A DNA stretch of 64,000 bases from FEN-1073 sp963780865 (GTDB lineage Bacteria; Chloroflexota; Anaerolineae; Anaerolineales; RBG-16-64-43). The notes below the pieces were generated by a model, which did no database searches, had not been told where the DNA came from, and worked only from the letters and a program-made list of their open reading frames with translations. The stretch is taken from positions 62,001 to 126,000 of the forward strand of contig CAWADT010000001.1 in the NCBI GenBank assembly GCA_963780865.1, written 5' to 3'. Positions 7,942 through 17,002 of the stretch are shown one piece after another. Within the stretch, counting starts at the first letter, position 1; each line of letters starts with the position of its first letter. Position numbers and translations under genes: made by a program.

Positions 7942-9429
7942 ATGGAATCAATCATGAATCCGCTGGATTTGTCCCTGAGCCAGATTGCGGACGCTCTCCG
8001 TGAGGGGGCGTTGAGCAGTTCGAGTCTGACCGAGGCGTATGCCCGCCGTGCGGAGAAATTGAACCCAAGTCTTCACGCTTTTCTTCAGTTGGAGGCGGAG
8101 CAGGCTTTACGGGAAGCCGGCAAGGCCGATGCGCGCTGGGCCGAATCCAGGATAAGTGGAAACCGACCGGGCGCCTTAAGGGGAATCCCGATCGCGGTGA
8201 AGGACGTCTTATGCGTGCGGGGGTTCCGATGCACCGCCGGGTCTCGGATCCTGGAAGGGTTTCAACCTCCCTATACGGCGACGCCCGTCGATAGATTGAT
8301 AAAAAGCGGTGCGCTCATCCTGGGAAAGACGAACACGGACGAATTTGCGATGGGTTCATCCACCGAGAATTCGGCTTATGGAACCACGATAAATCCGTGG
8401 GATTTCACCCGCGTTCCGGGCGGTTCCAGCGGCGGAAGCGCGGCGGCGGTTGCGGCGCGGATGATCCCCGCCGCCCTGGGATCGGACACCGGGGGCAGCA
8501 TCCGGCAGCCGGCGGCCTATTGCGGCGTCGTCGGGTTGAAGCCTTCCTACGGACGGGTATCGCGTTACGGTTTGGTGGCGTTTGGATCGTCCCTCGATTG
8601 CGTGGGAACGCTCACCCGCACTGTGGAAGACGCGGCGTTTTTGCTGGAGATCATGGCCGGGCACGACGAGCGCGATTCCACCTCCATGCCGACTCCCGTC
8701 CCGGCTTACCGGAATATGTTGCGCGACGGCCCGGATTTGCGCGGAATACGAATTGGGATTCCGAAGGAATATTTTCTTCCCGGGATCCAACCCGATGTCG
8801 ACCGGTTAGTCCGGAAATCCTTCGAGGAGCTGCAATCGCTGGGGGCGCAGCTTCAGGAAATTTCGCTTCCCAACACGGAATTCGCTCTGCCGGTTTATTA
8901 TTTGATCGCGCCCGCGGAGGCGTCCGCCAATCTGGCGCGATACGACGGGGTGCGGTTCGGGGTTCGGCAGGAAGCCGACGGATTGTGGGAAACCTATAAC
9001 CGCACCCGGGGAAAAGGTTTCGGCGCCGAGGTCAAACGCAGGATCATGCTGGGTACGTATGCGCTTTCGGCAGGGTATTACGACGCGTACTACGGCCAGG
9101 CGCAAAAAGTGCGCACGCTGATCAAAGGGGATTTCGAGAAAGCGTTTCAAGCAGTGGATGTAATCGCCTCGCCGGTCACGCCCACCACGGCTTTTCGAAT
9201 CGGGGAAAAAGTGGACGACCCGCTGTCTATGTACATGGAGGACTTGCTTACCTTGCCGGCCAGCCTGGCCGGAATCCCCGGGCTTTCCGTTCCCTGTGGG
9301 CTGGATTCGCAAGGATTGCCAGTCGGGTTGCAGCTTTGCGGCCCATTTCTGGGAGAGGAAAAAATATTGCAGGTCGGATGGGCGTTCCAGCAAGTCACCC
9401 GGTGGCATTTGGAGGCACCCAACCTATGA
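7942..9429 (+). CDS. gatA: GatA, amidotransferase subunit A (glutaminase)
   Basis: A 495-residue amidase-signature protein that hydrolyses glutamine and passes ammonia to GatB. The signature GGSSGGSAAA (160-169) and GSDTGGSIRQP (180-190) are intact. By alignment with characterised GatA proteins the Ser-cisSer-Lys triad is Lys87, Ser162 and Ser186. The ATG at 7942 follows the gatC stop directly; an alternative ATG is at 7954. The gene ends in an ATGA overlap with the nucleotidyltransferase gene, so the operon continues into sugar nucleotide metabolism rather than into gatB, which lies 2.5 kb further on. Confidence 0.97.
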   Translation: MESIMNPLDLSLSQIADALREGALSSSSLTEAYARRAEKLNPSLHAFLQLEAEQALREAGKADARWAESRISGNRPGALRGIPIAVKDVLCVRGFRCTAGSRILEGFQPPYTATPVDRLIKSGALILGKTNTDEFAMGSSTENSAYGTTINPWDFTRVPGGSSGGSAAAVAARMIPAALGSDTGGSIRQPAAYCGVVGLKPSYGRVSRYGLVAFGSSLDCVGTLTRTVEDAAFLLEIMAGHDERDSTSMPTPVPAYRNMLRDGPDLRGIRIGIPKEYFLPGIQPDVDRLVRKSFEELQSLGAQLQEISLPNTEFALPVYYLIAPAEASANLARYDGVRFGVRQEADGLWETYNRTRGKGFGAEVKRRIMLGTYALSAGYYDAYYGQAQKVRTLIKGDFEKAFQAVDVIASPVTPTTAFRIGEKVDDPLSMYMEDLLTLPASLAGIPGLSVPCGLDSQGLPVGLQLCGPFLGEEKILQVGWAFQQVTRWHLEAPNL

Positions 9430-10418
9430 AGGTCGTCTTACCGATGGCCGGTTTCGGCACGCGTCTGCGGCCCCTCACGTGGAGCAAACCCAAGCCGCTC
9501 GTTCAGGTGGCGGGAAAAGCAATCCTCGGGCACGTGTTGGATATGTTTTGCAATCTCCCGGAATTGGAGGAAGCGGTGTTTATCACCGGGTTCCTCGGGG
9601 AGCAGGTGCAGGAATATGTCCACCGGACCTTCCCCGCGCTCCACGCCCGCTACGTGGAACAGAAAGATCGGCTGGGACAATCCCAGGCGCTCTGGCTGGC
9701 CAGGGAATTTTTACAGGGTCCAATCTTGATTTCGTTCGTGGATACGTTGATCGACGTCGATTTTTCCGCGTCGATAAAAAACCAGAAGGAAGCCATTGCC
9801 TGGGTGAAAAGGGTTGACGATCCCCGGCGGTTCGGGGTTGCCGTTCTGGGGGCGGAGGGGCGGGTGGAGCAATTGACGGAGAAGCCCGCCGACAAGGCAA
9901 ACAATCTGGCCGTGGTCGGATCGTATTTCTTCCCTTCCGGCGCCGACCTGGTGAAGGCGATCCAGCGGCAAATGGAAAAAAAAGTGACCTTGGGCGGGGA
10001 ATATTATCTGGCCGACGCGATCAACCTAATGCTGTCGGACGGCCTGCGGATGCGGGCGGAAGAAGTGAACCAGTGGGAGGATTGCGGCAAACCGGAAACG
10101 CTGCTGCACGCCAACCGGTACCTTCTGGAGCACGGCCGGGAAAATTCCGCCGATTGTTCGTCGGAGGGGGTCGTGATCATCCCTCCTGTTTTTATCGACC
10201 CGGAATCGATCGTGGAGCGCTCGGTGGTCGGCCCGTATGTTTCCCTCGCGGCGGGGTGCCGGGTGGAGAATTCAATCCTGCGGGATACGATCGTCGATGA
10301 AAGGGCCGAGATTTCCCACATGGTCATCTCGGATTCCCTGATCGGTTGCCAGGCCCGGCTGATGGGAAAGTTCGGGTCCTTTTTGGTGGGGGATTCTTCC
10401 GAGATGAGGATGGGTTGA
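9426..10418 (+). CDS. Sugar-1-phosphate nucleotidyltransferase (RmlA/GlmU-like)
   Basis: A 330-residue protein that joins a nucleoside triphosphate and a sugar 1-phosphate to make an NDP-sugar. The N-terminus has the nucleotide-binding loop LPMAGFGTRLRPLTWSKPKPL (spread over residues 4-24). The metal-binding region follows (SFVDTLIDVD). The last 80 residues have the isoleucine/valine-rich hexapeptide-like pattern of a left-handed beta helix. I chose the ATG at 9426, which overlaps the gatA stop by four bases; the longer open frame upstream is inside gatA. Glucose-1-phosphate thymidylyltransferase is the likeliest activity, but uridylyl or guanylyl transfer cannot be excluded. Confidence 0.85.
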   Translation: MKVVLPMAGFGTRLRPLTWSKPKPLVQVAGKAILGHVLDMFCNLPELEEAVFITGFLGEQVQEYVHRTFPALHARYVEQKDRLGQSQALWLAREFLQGPILISFVDTLIDVDFSASIKNQKEAIAWVKRVDDPRRFGVAVLGAEGRVEQLTEKPADKANNLAVVGSYFFPSGADLVKAIQRQMEKKVTLGGEYYLADAINLMLSDGLRMRAEEVNQWEDCGKPETLLHANRYLLEHGRENSADCSSEGVVIIPPVFIDPESIVERSVVGPYVSLAAGCRVENSILRDTIVDERAEISHMVISDSLIGCQARLMGKFGSFLVGDSSEMRMG

Positions 10419-10433
10419 TTTTAGGGAACGCGC

Positions 10434-10649
10434 TTGGAAAAGAATGTGGAATGCTATTCGGGCACGGAATACGCCGAGCAGCCGCGGAAATTTCTCTGGC
10501 GAGGGGAATGGCGGATCGTATCCCGCATCACCGCCGAGAGCAAGACGATGGACGGGAAACAATTTGAAATTTTGGACGACGCAGGGGAAAAATTCCTCCT
10601 GGCCTACCAGGCTTCGGCGGATCATTGGACAATCCGACCGACCGAGTGA
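10434..10649 (+). CDS. Small conserved-type protein, unknown function
   Basis: A 71-residue protein from a TTG start, between the nucleotidyltransferase and the aminotransferase genes. The sequence has a beta-rich, aromatic pattern: VECYSGTEYAEQPRKFLWRG, then WRIVSRI, then FEILDDAGEKFLLAY and DHWTI. Its overall pattern resembles short DUF proteins with a WxGxxxxV...F.L.Y..... W layout. It has no signal peptide or membrane segment. The TTG start is not certain, because a weak AGGGAA lies at about 10423-10428. Same strand and tight spacing suggest it is part of the gatCA operon. Confidence 0.5.
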   Translation: MEKNVECYSGTEYAEQPRKFLWRGEWRIVSRITAESKTMDGKQFEILDDAGEKFLLAYQASADHWTIRPTE

Positions 10650-10681
10650 AGAGCGAGGGGAGATCCATTCCTGAGGGAGTC

Positions 10682-11842
10682 ATGCGGGATTTTATCGCCA
10701 AACACATTCAATCGGTTCCTCCATCCGGCATACGGAGATTCTTCGACATCGCCGCGACGATGAAAGACGTCATCTCGCTGGGGATCGGAGAACCGGATTT
10801 TGTCACCCCGGATCCGATCCTCCGGGCGGGGATCAATTCCCTCCGCCAGGGAGATACGCATTACACATCCAATTCGGGAACGATCGAATTGCGCGATGCG
10901 ATCTCGCGGCTCATCGACAATCTGTATAACGTTTCCTACGATCCGGAGGACGAGCTGCTGGTGACCGTGGGCGCCTCGGAAGCGCTGTATCTGGCGCTCA
11001 CCGCTATTCTGGATCCGGGGGACGAGGTGATCGTCCCGGAACCATGTTTTGTCGCTTACGTCCCGGAAGTTTTTTTTGCCGGAGGAACCGCCGTGACGGT
11101 TCCAACGTTTGTCGAAAACAATTTTCAGGTTACGGCGGAAGCCATCGAGCGGGCGGTCACGCCGAAAACCAAAGCCATCCTGATCGGATATCCCAACAAC
11201 CCCACCGGCGGGGTGATGTCGCGCGAAAATCTCCTCCGGTTGGGAGAGGTGGCCACGGCGCACGACCTGCTGGTCATCTCCGATGAAATCTACGGGCGCC
11301 TGGTTTACCACCGCGAGCACGTCTGTGTTCCCTCCCTGCCGGGCATGCGCGACCGGACGATCCTGGTGAACGGATTCTCCAAAGGGTACGCGATGACCGG
11401 CTGGCGGCTGGGATTCCTCGCGGCGCCGAAAGAACTGATGGGCGCGATGCGGAAAATCCACCAGTATACGATCATGTCCGCGCCGACGATGTCGCAGACC
11501 GCCGGCCTGGAAGCGATCCTGCACGGAGAGCGGTACGTCAAGGAGATGGTCCACGAATACGACCGGCGGCGCAAGCTGCTGGTGCACGGGTTGAACTCCC
11601 TGGGGCTGGATTGTTTCGAACCGCAGGGCGCGTTTTACGCGTTTCCCTCGGTGGCCAAGAGCGGCCTGGACGACAAGCAATTCTCCGAATCGCTGCTGCT
11701 CGAGGAACGCGTGGCGGTGGTTCCCGGATCGGCGTTCGGCGCCAGCGGCGCGGGGTTCGTGCGCATGTGCTACGCCACCGCCTACGAGAAGATCGAACAG
11801 GCGCTTATCCATATGGAGCGGTTCATGCGCCGGCACGGGTAA
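10682..11842 (+). CDS. Class I/II pyridoxal-phosphate aminotransferase
   Basis: A 386-residue fold-type I aminotransferase related to aspartate and aromatic aminotransferases (AspC/PatA group). The PLP lysine is Lys234 in NGFSKGYAMTGWRLG. Upstream are the usual NPTGG loop and the SDEIYGRLVY motif that contacts the cofactor. I chose the ATG at 10682, with GAGGGAG just before it; an earlier ATG at 10625 would overlap the preceding small gene. Substrate cannot be read from sequence. It sits between gatA and gatB, perhaps tying amino-donor metabolism to the transamidation pathway, but this could be simple operon drift. Confidence 0.88.
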   Translation: MRDFIAKHIQSVPPSGIRRFFDIAATMKDVISLGIGEPDFVTPDPILRAGINSLRQGDTHYTSNSGTIELRDAISRLIDNLYNVSYDPEDELLVTVGASEALYLALTAILDPGDEVIVPEPCFVAYVPEVFFAGGTAVTVPTFVENNFQVTAEAIERAVTPKTKAILIGYPNNPTGGVMSRENLLRLGEVATAHDLLVISDEIYGRLVYHREHVCVPSLPGMRDRTILVNGFSKGYAMTGWRLGFLAAPKELMGAMRKIHQYTIMSAPTMSQTAGLEAILHGERYVKEMVHEYDRRRKLLVHGLNSLGLDCFEPQGAFYAFPSVAKSGLDDKQFSESLLLEERVAVVPGSAFGASGAGFVRMCYATAYEKIEQALIHMERFMRRHG

Positions 11843-11946
11843 CAGAAAAGCCCGTGGCTCGAGGAAGGCTTTCCGCCGGCGGGAATAATTTCCGGCTGTC
11901 AAACAGAACGCGATCCGGCCGAACAGGCGAAACAGGCGGTTAATCG

Positions 11947-13410
11947 ATGGAATGGGAACCGGTCGTCGGATTGGAAGTCCATGCGGAACTTCGGACCCAA
12001 TCGAAAATGTTTTGCGGATGCGCGGTGGTGGATTCCACCGCCGCCGAGCCGAACACGCATACCTGCCCGGTCTGTCTGGGGCTGCCCGGGAGTTTGCCGG
12101 TGCTCAACCGGCGGGCGGTGGATCTCGGGCTGCGGGTGGCGCTGGCGCTGGGATGCCACGTCGCCCCGGAAAGCGTATTCGCCCGCAAGAATTATTTCTA
12201 CCCGGATCTCCCCAAGGGGTATCAAATCTCGCAATACGAACTGCCTCTGGCGACGGAAGGCGTGCTGAACATTCTGACGGGCGAGCAGGCGCGAGTGATC
12301 CGCATCCGGCGGGTGCATCTGGAGGAAGATACCGGAAAGCTGTTCCACGAAGAAAAGCCGGCGCGTACGCTTGTGGATCTCAACCGCGCCGGCGTGCCGC
12401 TGCTGGAAATCGTTTCCGAACCGGATATGCATTCGGTGGATGAAGTGAAAGCGTACGCCACCGCGCTGCGCCGGTTGCTGCAGTACCTCGAGGTGAACAG
12501 CGGAGACATGGAAAAAGGCGTCATACGCTTTGAGGCGAACATCTCCCTCCGGCCGAAAGGTACTGAGGAATTGGGAACCCGGGTGGAGATTAAAAATCTG
12601 AATTCGTTCCGGGCGCTGACGCGGTCCATGGAATTTGAAGTTGAACGGCAGGCCGCGAGGTTATCCGGGGGACAAGCGATCCGGCAGGAGACCCTCGGAT
12701 GGGATGAGAATGCCGGGCGCACCTACAGCCAGCGCAGCAAGGAAGAGGCCCACGATTACCGCTATTTCCCGGAGCCGGATCTGCCGCCGCTCGTGGTTTC
12801 GCCCGAGTGGCTGGACGAAGTGCGCCGGACCGTCCCCGAGCTTCCGGATGCCCTTCGCGATCGGTTGATCTCCCGATACAGCCTGGGGCGGTACGATGCG
12901 GACGTTCTCGTCGCGGAAAAATCCACCGCGGAATATTTCGAACGCGCGGTGAAAACCTCCGGCGCCCCCGGCCGCACGGTGGCTGCCTGGCTGACCGGCG
13001 ATCTGTTCGGATTGCTCAACGCCCGCAACCTCACCCTGGAGGGGCAGGGCGGAAAGCCGATTTTGCCGGCCGAGGAATTCGGCGCGCTGATCCGGATGGT
13101 TTCCGAAGGCACCATCAATGGACCGACGGGGAAATCGCTGCTGGCGGAGATGGTCGACTCGGGCAAATCAGCCGAAGCGCTGGTGTCCGCGCGCGGTCTG
13201 GGACAGATTACGGATGAAGGCACTTTGCGCAGCGCCGTCCGGAAAACGCTGGCTGATAATCCGGACCAGGCGGCTGCTTTCCGCGGGGGAAAGACTTCGG
13301 TGATCCAATGGCTGCTGGGGCGCGTGATGAAAAACACCGGCGGAAGGGCCAACCCGCAAACCGTGCGAAAAATGCTCGAAGAAGAGCTGGCCAGCGGGCG
13401 CGAGAAATAA
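11947..13410 (+). CDS. gatB: GatB, amidotransferase subunit B
   Basis: A 487-residue subunit that binds the mischarged tRNA, phosphorylates the side-chain carboxylate and amidates it with ammonia from GatA. The N-terminus is typical (WEPVVGLEVHAELRTQSKMFCGC), with the zinc-site cysteines CGC and CPVC. The GatB/YqeY C-terminal helical domain runs from about residue 335 to the end (NGPTGKSLLAEMV). The gene is separated from gatC-gatA by three other genes and has a 104-base gap with no clear Shine-Dalgarno before the ATG. Length is normal for the family. Confidence 0.97.
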   Translation: MEWEPVVGLEVHAELRTQSKMFCGCAVVDSTAAEPNTHTCPVCLGLPGSLPVLNRRAVDLGLRVALALGCHVAPESVFARKNYFYPDLPKGYQISQYELPLATEGVLNILTGEQARVIRIRRVHLEEDTGKLFHEEKPARTLVDLNRAGVPLLEIVSEPDMHSVDEVKAYATALRRLLQYLEVNSGDMEKGVIRFEANISLRPKGTEELGTRVEIKNLNSFRALTRSMEFEVERQAARLSGGQAIRQETLGWDENAGRTYSQRSKEEAHDYRYFPEPDLPPLVVSPEWLDEVRRTVPELPDALRDRLISRYSLGRYDADVLVAEKSTAEYFERAVKTSGAPGRTVAAWLTGDLFGLLNARNLTLEGQGGKPILPAEEFGALIRMVSEGTINGPTGKSLLAEMVDSGKSAEALVSARGLGQITDEGTLRSAVRKTLADNPDQAAAFRGGKTSVIQWLLGRVMKNTGGRANPQTVRKMLEEELASGREK

Positions 13411-13597
13411 TCCGCACCGCGCGGCCTGGTTTTTTTATAAGATACTCTGGCGTGTATTCCTCCGGCCGCGCGCAGTTCCCGATGCGGGGATCATGGGATT
13501 TCAACCTTTTCGCCAAAACGGGTTTCGGCACGACAATCAGTGAAGCGAAAATTTTTCAAAGACAGACGTTCTTCCGCCAGAGTGGAAAATCGAATGG

Positions 13598-15163
13598 ATG
13601 GGGATGATCCTGAAAAATCAGCGCAGAAATAAAAAGATTTTTTCAATCCCCATCGGGTTCATCGCCGCGGGATTCCTCTTGGGATGCCTTTGTTCTTCGG
13701 AGAATCCCGCCGGCATTTTCGCCAAACAAAGCACGAACACTCCTTCGCAAGTCCCCTCCTCGACCGCCGCTCCCTCTCAAACAAATACCGCAACCGAATT
13801 GCCGTCCCTCACGCCGAGCCCGACGGCGCTGAGCGCGGCGGAAATCGGCGCAGCGGGAATTGGCGATCCGTATTTTCCGGAAATGGGCAACGGCGGGTAT
13901 GACGTGCAGCACTACGATTTGACTTTACGCGTGGACATGACCGCGGGGACGATCCAGGGGCAGGCCGAGATTACCGCGCGGTCCCTTCAGCCTCTCGGAC
14001 GGTTCGATCTGGATTTAAAAGGTTTTTCCATCTCTTCGGTGGAGGTTAATCGTGAAGAGGCCGTCTTCGACCACGAACAAAGCGAATTGGTCATCACGCC
14101 GCGGGAATTAATTCCCGCGGGAGCGCTCTTCACGGTGGATGTTCGCTACGACGGAGCGGCCGGAAACCAGGCGGGAAGGGGTTCGGACAATTATGTCGAC
14201 GGATGGAATTTCTATCCGGGAGGAGTGATCGTCGCGGGGGAACCCGACGGAGCCGAGACGTGGTTCCCTTCCAACAACCATCCGCGCGATAAAGCCACCT
14301 ATGCTTTTCACATCACCGTTGCCAAACCGTATCTCGTCGCCGCAAACGGAGTGCTGCGCGGGAAAACGGACCATGGAGACGGAGAGTGGACGTTCGATTG
14401 GGCGATGGACGAACCGATGGCCAGTTATCTGGCGACGGTGGCGATCAGCAATTTTTCTTTGGTGGAAGGCAAATCACCCCAGGGCGTTCCGATCCGTGAT
14501 TACGTGGACGCGGACATTCCCTCCAATGTCGCAAAACCCCTCCAAGTGCTTCCGGCGGCGCTGGATTACTTCAGTTCCATTTTCGGCGCTTATCCCTTCG
14601 AGGATTGCGGGGCGGTGGTCCACGAATTCCCCTTGAATTTTTCCCTGGAGGATCAGACCCTTATCATTTTTGGAGATACGTTTCTCGATGATCAGGTGGT
14701 CGTCCACGAACTTTCGCATCAATGGTTTGGAGACAGCGTCAGTGTTGCGGAGTGGAAGGACATCTGGCTGAATGAGGGCTTCGCCTCCTATGCCGAGGCG
14801 CTGTGGCTGGAGCATACGCAGGGAGCGGAAGCGATGCATCAAGATCTCCTCCAGCGGTATCAATACTCCGCCGGCATTTCCTCCTCGAGGGCGATCCTGA
14901 TCGGGGATCCCGGACCGGATCACCTGTTTGACCAATTGGTATACGACCGCGGGGCGCTGACCCTGCATGCGCTCCGGCGCAAGGTGGGGGATAACGCGTT
15001 TTTCCGAATCCTTCATGATTATTTCGAACGTTATCGGAATGGGAACGCAACCACCGCGGATTTTATTGCCGTGGCGGAAGATACCAGCGGCCAGGAATTA
15101 AGCGGTTTCTTTCACGACTGGTTGGATAGTCTTCCCCTCCCGGACCTTCCGGAATTGGATTGA
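13598..15163 (+). CDS. M1-family metallopeptidase, lipoprotein
   Basis: A 521-residue exported zinc peptidase. A basic start and hydrophobic segment end in the lipobox FLLGC, with Cys30 as the acylated residue. A Ser/Thr/Pro-rich linker to about residue 75 follows. The M1 domain carries the zinc motif HELSHQWFG (His370, Glu371, His374), with Glu393 in LNEGFASYAEALW. The protein ends soon after the catalytic domain, so it lacks the long C-terminal helical domain of aminopeptidase N. It probably trims peptides outside the cell. The start could be the ATG at 13598 or 13604. The 187-base gap before it shows no clear signal. Confidence 0.88.
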   Translation: MGMILKNQRRNKKIFSIPIGFIAAGFLLGCLCSSENPAGIFAKQSTNTPSQVPSSTAAPSQTNTATELPSLTPSPTALSAAEIGAAGIGDPYFPEMGNGGYDVQHYDLTLRVDMTAGTIQGQAEITARSLQPLGRFDLDLKGFSISSVEVNREEAVFDHEQSELVITPRELIPAGALFTVDVRYDGAAGNQAGRGSDNYVDGWNFYPGGVIVAGEPDGAETWFPSNNHPRDKATYAFHITVAKPYLVAANGVLRGKTDHGDGEWTFDWAMDEPMASYLATVAISNFSLVEGKSPQGVPIRDYVDADIPSNVAKPLQVLPAALDYFSSIFGAYPFEDCGAVVHEFPLNFSLEDQTLIIFGDTFLDDQVVVHELSHQWFGDSVSVAEWKDIWLNEGFASYAEALWLEHTQGAEAMHQDLLQRYQYSAGISSSRAILIGDPGPDHLFDQLVYDRGALTLHALRRKVGDNAFFRILHDYFERYRNGNATTADFIAVAEDTSGQELSGFFHDWLDSLPLPDLPELD

Positions 15164-15515
15164 TGCGGTTTGGCTCTCCGACCCCACAGGGGGATGCAGG
15201 GCGTGAGGCCCCCCGAAAGCCATCGAACCGGTGAGAACCTCGAACTTTTTAAAAGTGGGTATGATAAAATCCACCCGATCCAAAACCATTGTTAAACAAA
15301 AGCTTCGAAGGCTTGATGCGCTCCGGTTTTAATGCGAATGCAATTGCTCCTGGATCGCCATTCCGCGCCTATCGAGGATAACCGGATCGAGGTCCGGTCG
15401 ATATTCCCGGACCCCGAGATGGAAAAGCATATCCATCCGGAGGCAACCACCCCAGTGCAATCCGGGCGCCCCGCTGCCCGAGAAAATCCCCACCACCCAG
15501 AAAGGAACGTGAAGC

Positions 15516-16778
15516 ATGAGTGACCCCAAACAAGTGCGGCCGAACCCCTTCGAGATTGCCCAGCGCCAACTCGATGAAGCCGCCGCCATCATGAAACTGG
15601 ACCCGGCCATCCACGAATTTTTGCGCTGGCCTCTGCGGGAGTTGCACGTCACCCTCCCGGTGAAAATGGACGACGGCACGACCAAGATCTTCCACGGATT
15701 TCGAATCCAATACAACGACGCGCGCGGACCGTGCAAAGGCGGGATTCGCTTTCACATCGCCGAGACGGTCGATACCGTTCGGGCCCTGGCGGCCTGGATG
15801 ACGTGGAAATGCGCCGTGATGGACATCCCCTTGGGCGGCGGTAAAGGCGGCATCATTTGCAACCCCAAAGCCATGTCGCCGTCGGAATTAGAGAAGCTAA
15901 GCCGGGCCTATGTCCGCCAGGTCGGCCGAATTCTCGGGCTGGAGAAGGACGTGCCCGCGCCCGACGTTTACACCACGCCGCAGATCATGGCCTGGATGAT
16001 GGACGAATACTCCATGATGCAGGGCTACAACGAATTCGGGATGATCACCGGTAAACCGCTTGCCCTGGGTGGATCGCAGGGGCGCGGCGACGCCACCGCC
16101 CGCGGCGGCGTATACTGCCTGCGCGAAGCGCAGAATGTGCTCGGCCTAAACCTCAAGGGCGGCACCCAGGCGATCCAGGGATACGGAAACGCCGGCACCT
16201 ACGCCCACAAACTGGGCGGAGAAATCCTCGGCCTGAAAACCGTCGCCGTTTCGGATTCCAAGGGCGGCATTTACAATCCCGACGGCCTGGATTACGACCA
16301 GGTGATGGAGCACAAGAAGAAAACCGGATCGGTCGTCGGTTTTCCGGGGACCAAACCGGTCAGCAATAAAGAAATCCTCGAACTGGACGTTACCGTGCTG
16401 GTCCCGGCCGCCCTCGACGGAGAAATCACCGCCGAGAACGCGCCGCGCATCAAGGCCAAGCTCATCGCCGAGCTGGCCAACGGCCCGACCACGCCCGAGG
16501 CGGACGCCATCCTGCACAAGAATGGCTGCTACGTCATTCCGGATTTCCTCTGCAACGCCGGCGGCGTGACCGTTTCGTATTTCGAAATGGTACAGAACAC
16601 GTACGATTACTATTGGGACGAAGAGCGGGTGCAGCGGCGGCTGGATAAAAAGATGACCACCGCTTTCCATTCGGTGCACGAGACCGCCCGCCAATACAAG
16701 ATCAACAATCGGATGGGCGCCTATATCGTCTCGGTCAGCCGGGTAGCGGAAGCCGTTCGCTTGCGGGGTTGGGTATAA
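15516..16778 (+). CDS. gdhA: Glutamate dehydrogenase (Glu/Leu/Phe/Val dehydrogenase family)
   Basis: A 420-residue NAD(P)-dependent dehydrogenase that interconverts glutamate and 2-oxoglutarate plus ammonia. The N-terminal domain has the substrate-binding stretch GPCKGGIRFH and the catalytic region PLGGGKGGI. The Rossmann domain follows, with QGYGNAGTYA. Length and motifs match the hexameric type common in archaea and anaerobic bacteria. The ATG at 15516 has AAAGGAAC about ten bases before it. The 352-base gap 15164-15515 holds no convincing gene; it has a small dyad GTGGGT...ATCCAC near 15255-15274 and possible -10 boxes there. The gene is followed by an intrinsic terminator. Confidence 0.94.
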   Translation: MSDPKQVRPNPFEIAQRQLDEAAAIMKLDPAIHEFLRWPLRELHVTLPVKMDDGTTKIFHGFRIQYNDARGPCKGGIRFHIAETVDTVRALAAWMTWKCAVMDIPLGGGKGGIICNPKAMSPSELEKLSRAYVRQVGRILGLEKDVPAPDVYTTPQIMAWMMDEYSMMQGYNEFGMITGKPLALGGSQGRGDATARGGVYCLREAQNVLGLNLKGGTQAIQGYGNAGTYAHKLGGEILGLKTVAVSDSKGGIYNPDGLDYDQVMEHKKKTGSVVGFPGTKPVSNKEILELDVTVLVPAALDGEITAENAPRIKAKLIAELANGPTTPEADAILHKNGCYVIPDFLCNAGGVTVSYFEMVQNTYDYYWDEERVQRRLDKKMTTAFHSVHETARQYKINNRMGAYIVSVSRVAEAVRLRGWV

Positions 16779-16819
16779 CGATCCCGCGGAAAAACGGCGG
16801 CATCGAAAATGACACATAG

Positions 16820-16850
16820 AATGGCCCTCGAAACCGGGGGCCATTTTGTT
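16820..16850 (+). terminator. Intrinsic terminator after gdhA
   Basis: AATGGCCCTCG (16820-16830) pairs with CGGGGGCCATT (16835-16845) with one G-T pair and an AAAC loop. TTTTGTTT follows. Confidence 0.85.
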
Positions 16851-17002
16851 TGGCGCCGGGAAGATTAGCCTTTCAAAAAAGCACGATGGCATGGCATCCC
16901 ATTCAGGAAGAGCCTATAATGCCACCGCGCTCGTCTTTTTGCTTCATCGGATAGCCGACTCAAAACGTTCGGTTGATCATCGCTGTGAGTAGGGATTGCC
17001 GG

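Noticed and set aside
15332..15523. 63-residue frame before gdhA
   Set aside because: No Shine-Dalgarno, overlaps the gdhA ribosome binding site and start, no family.
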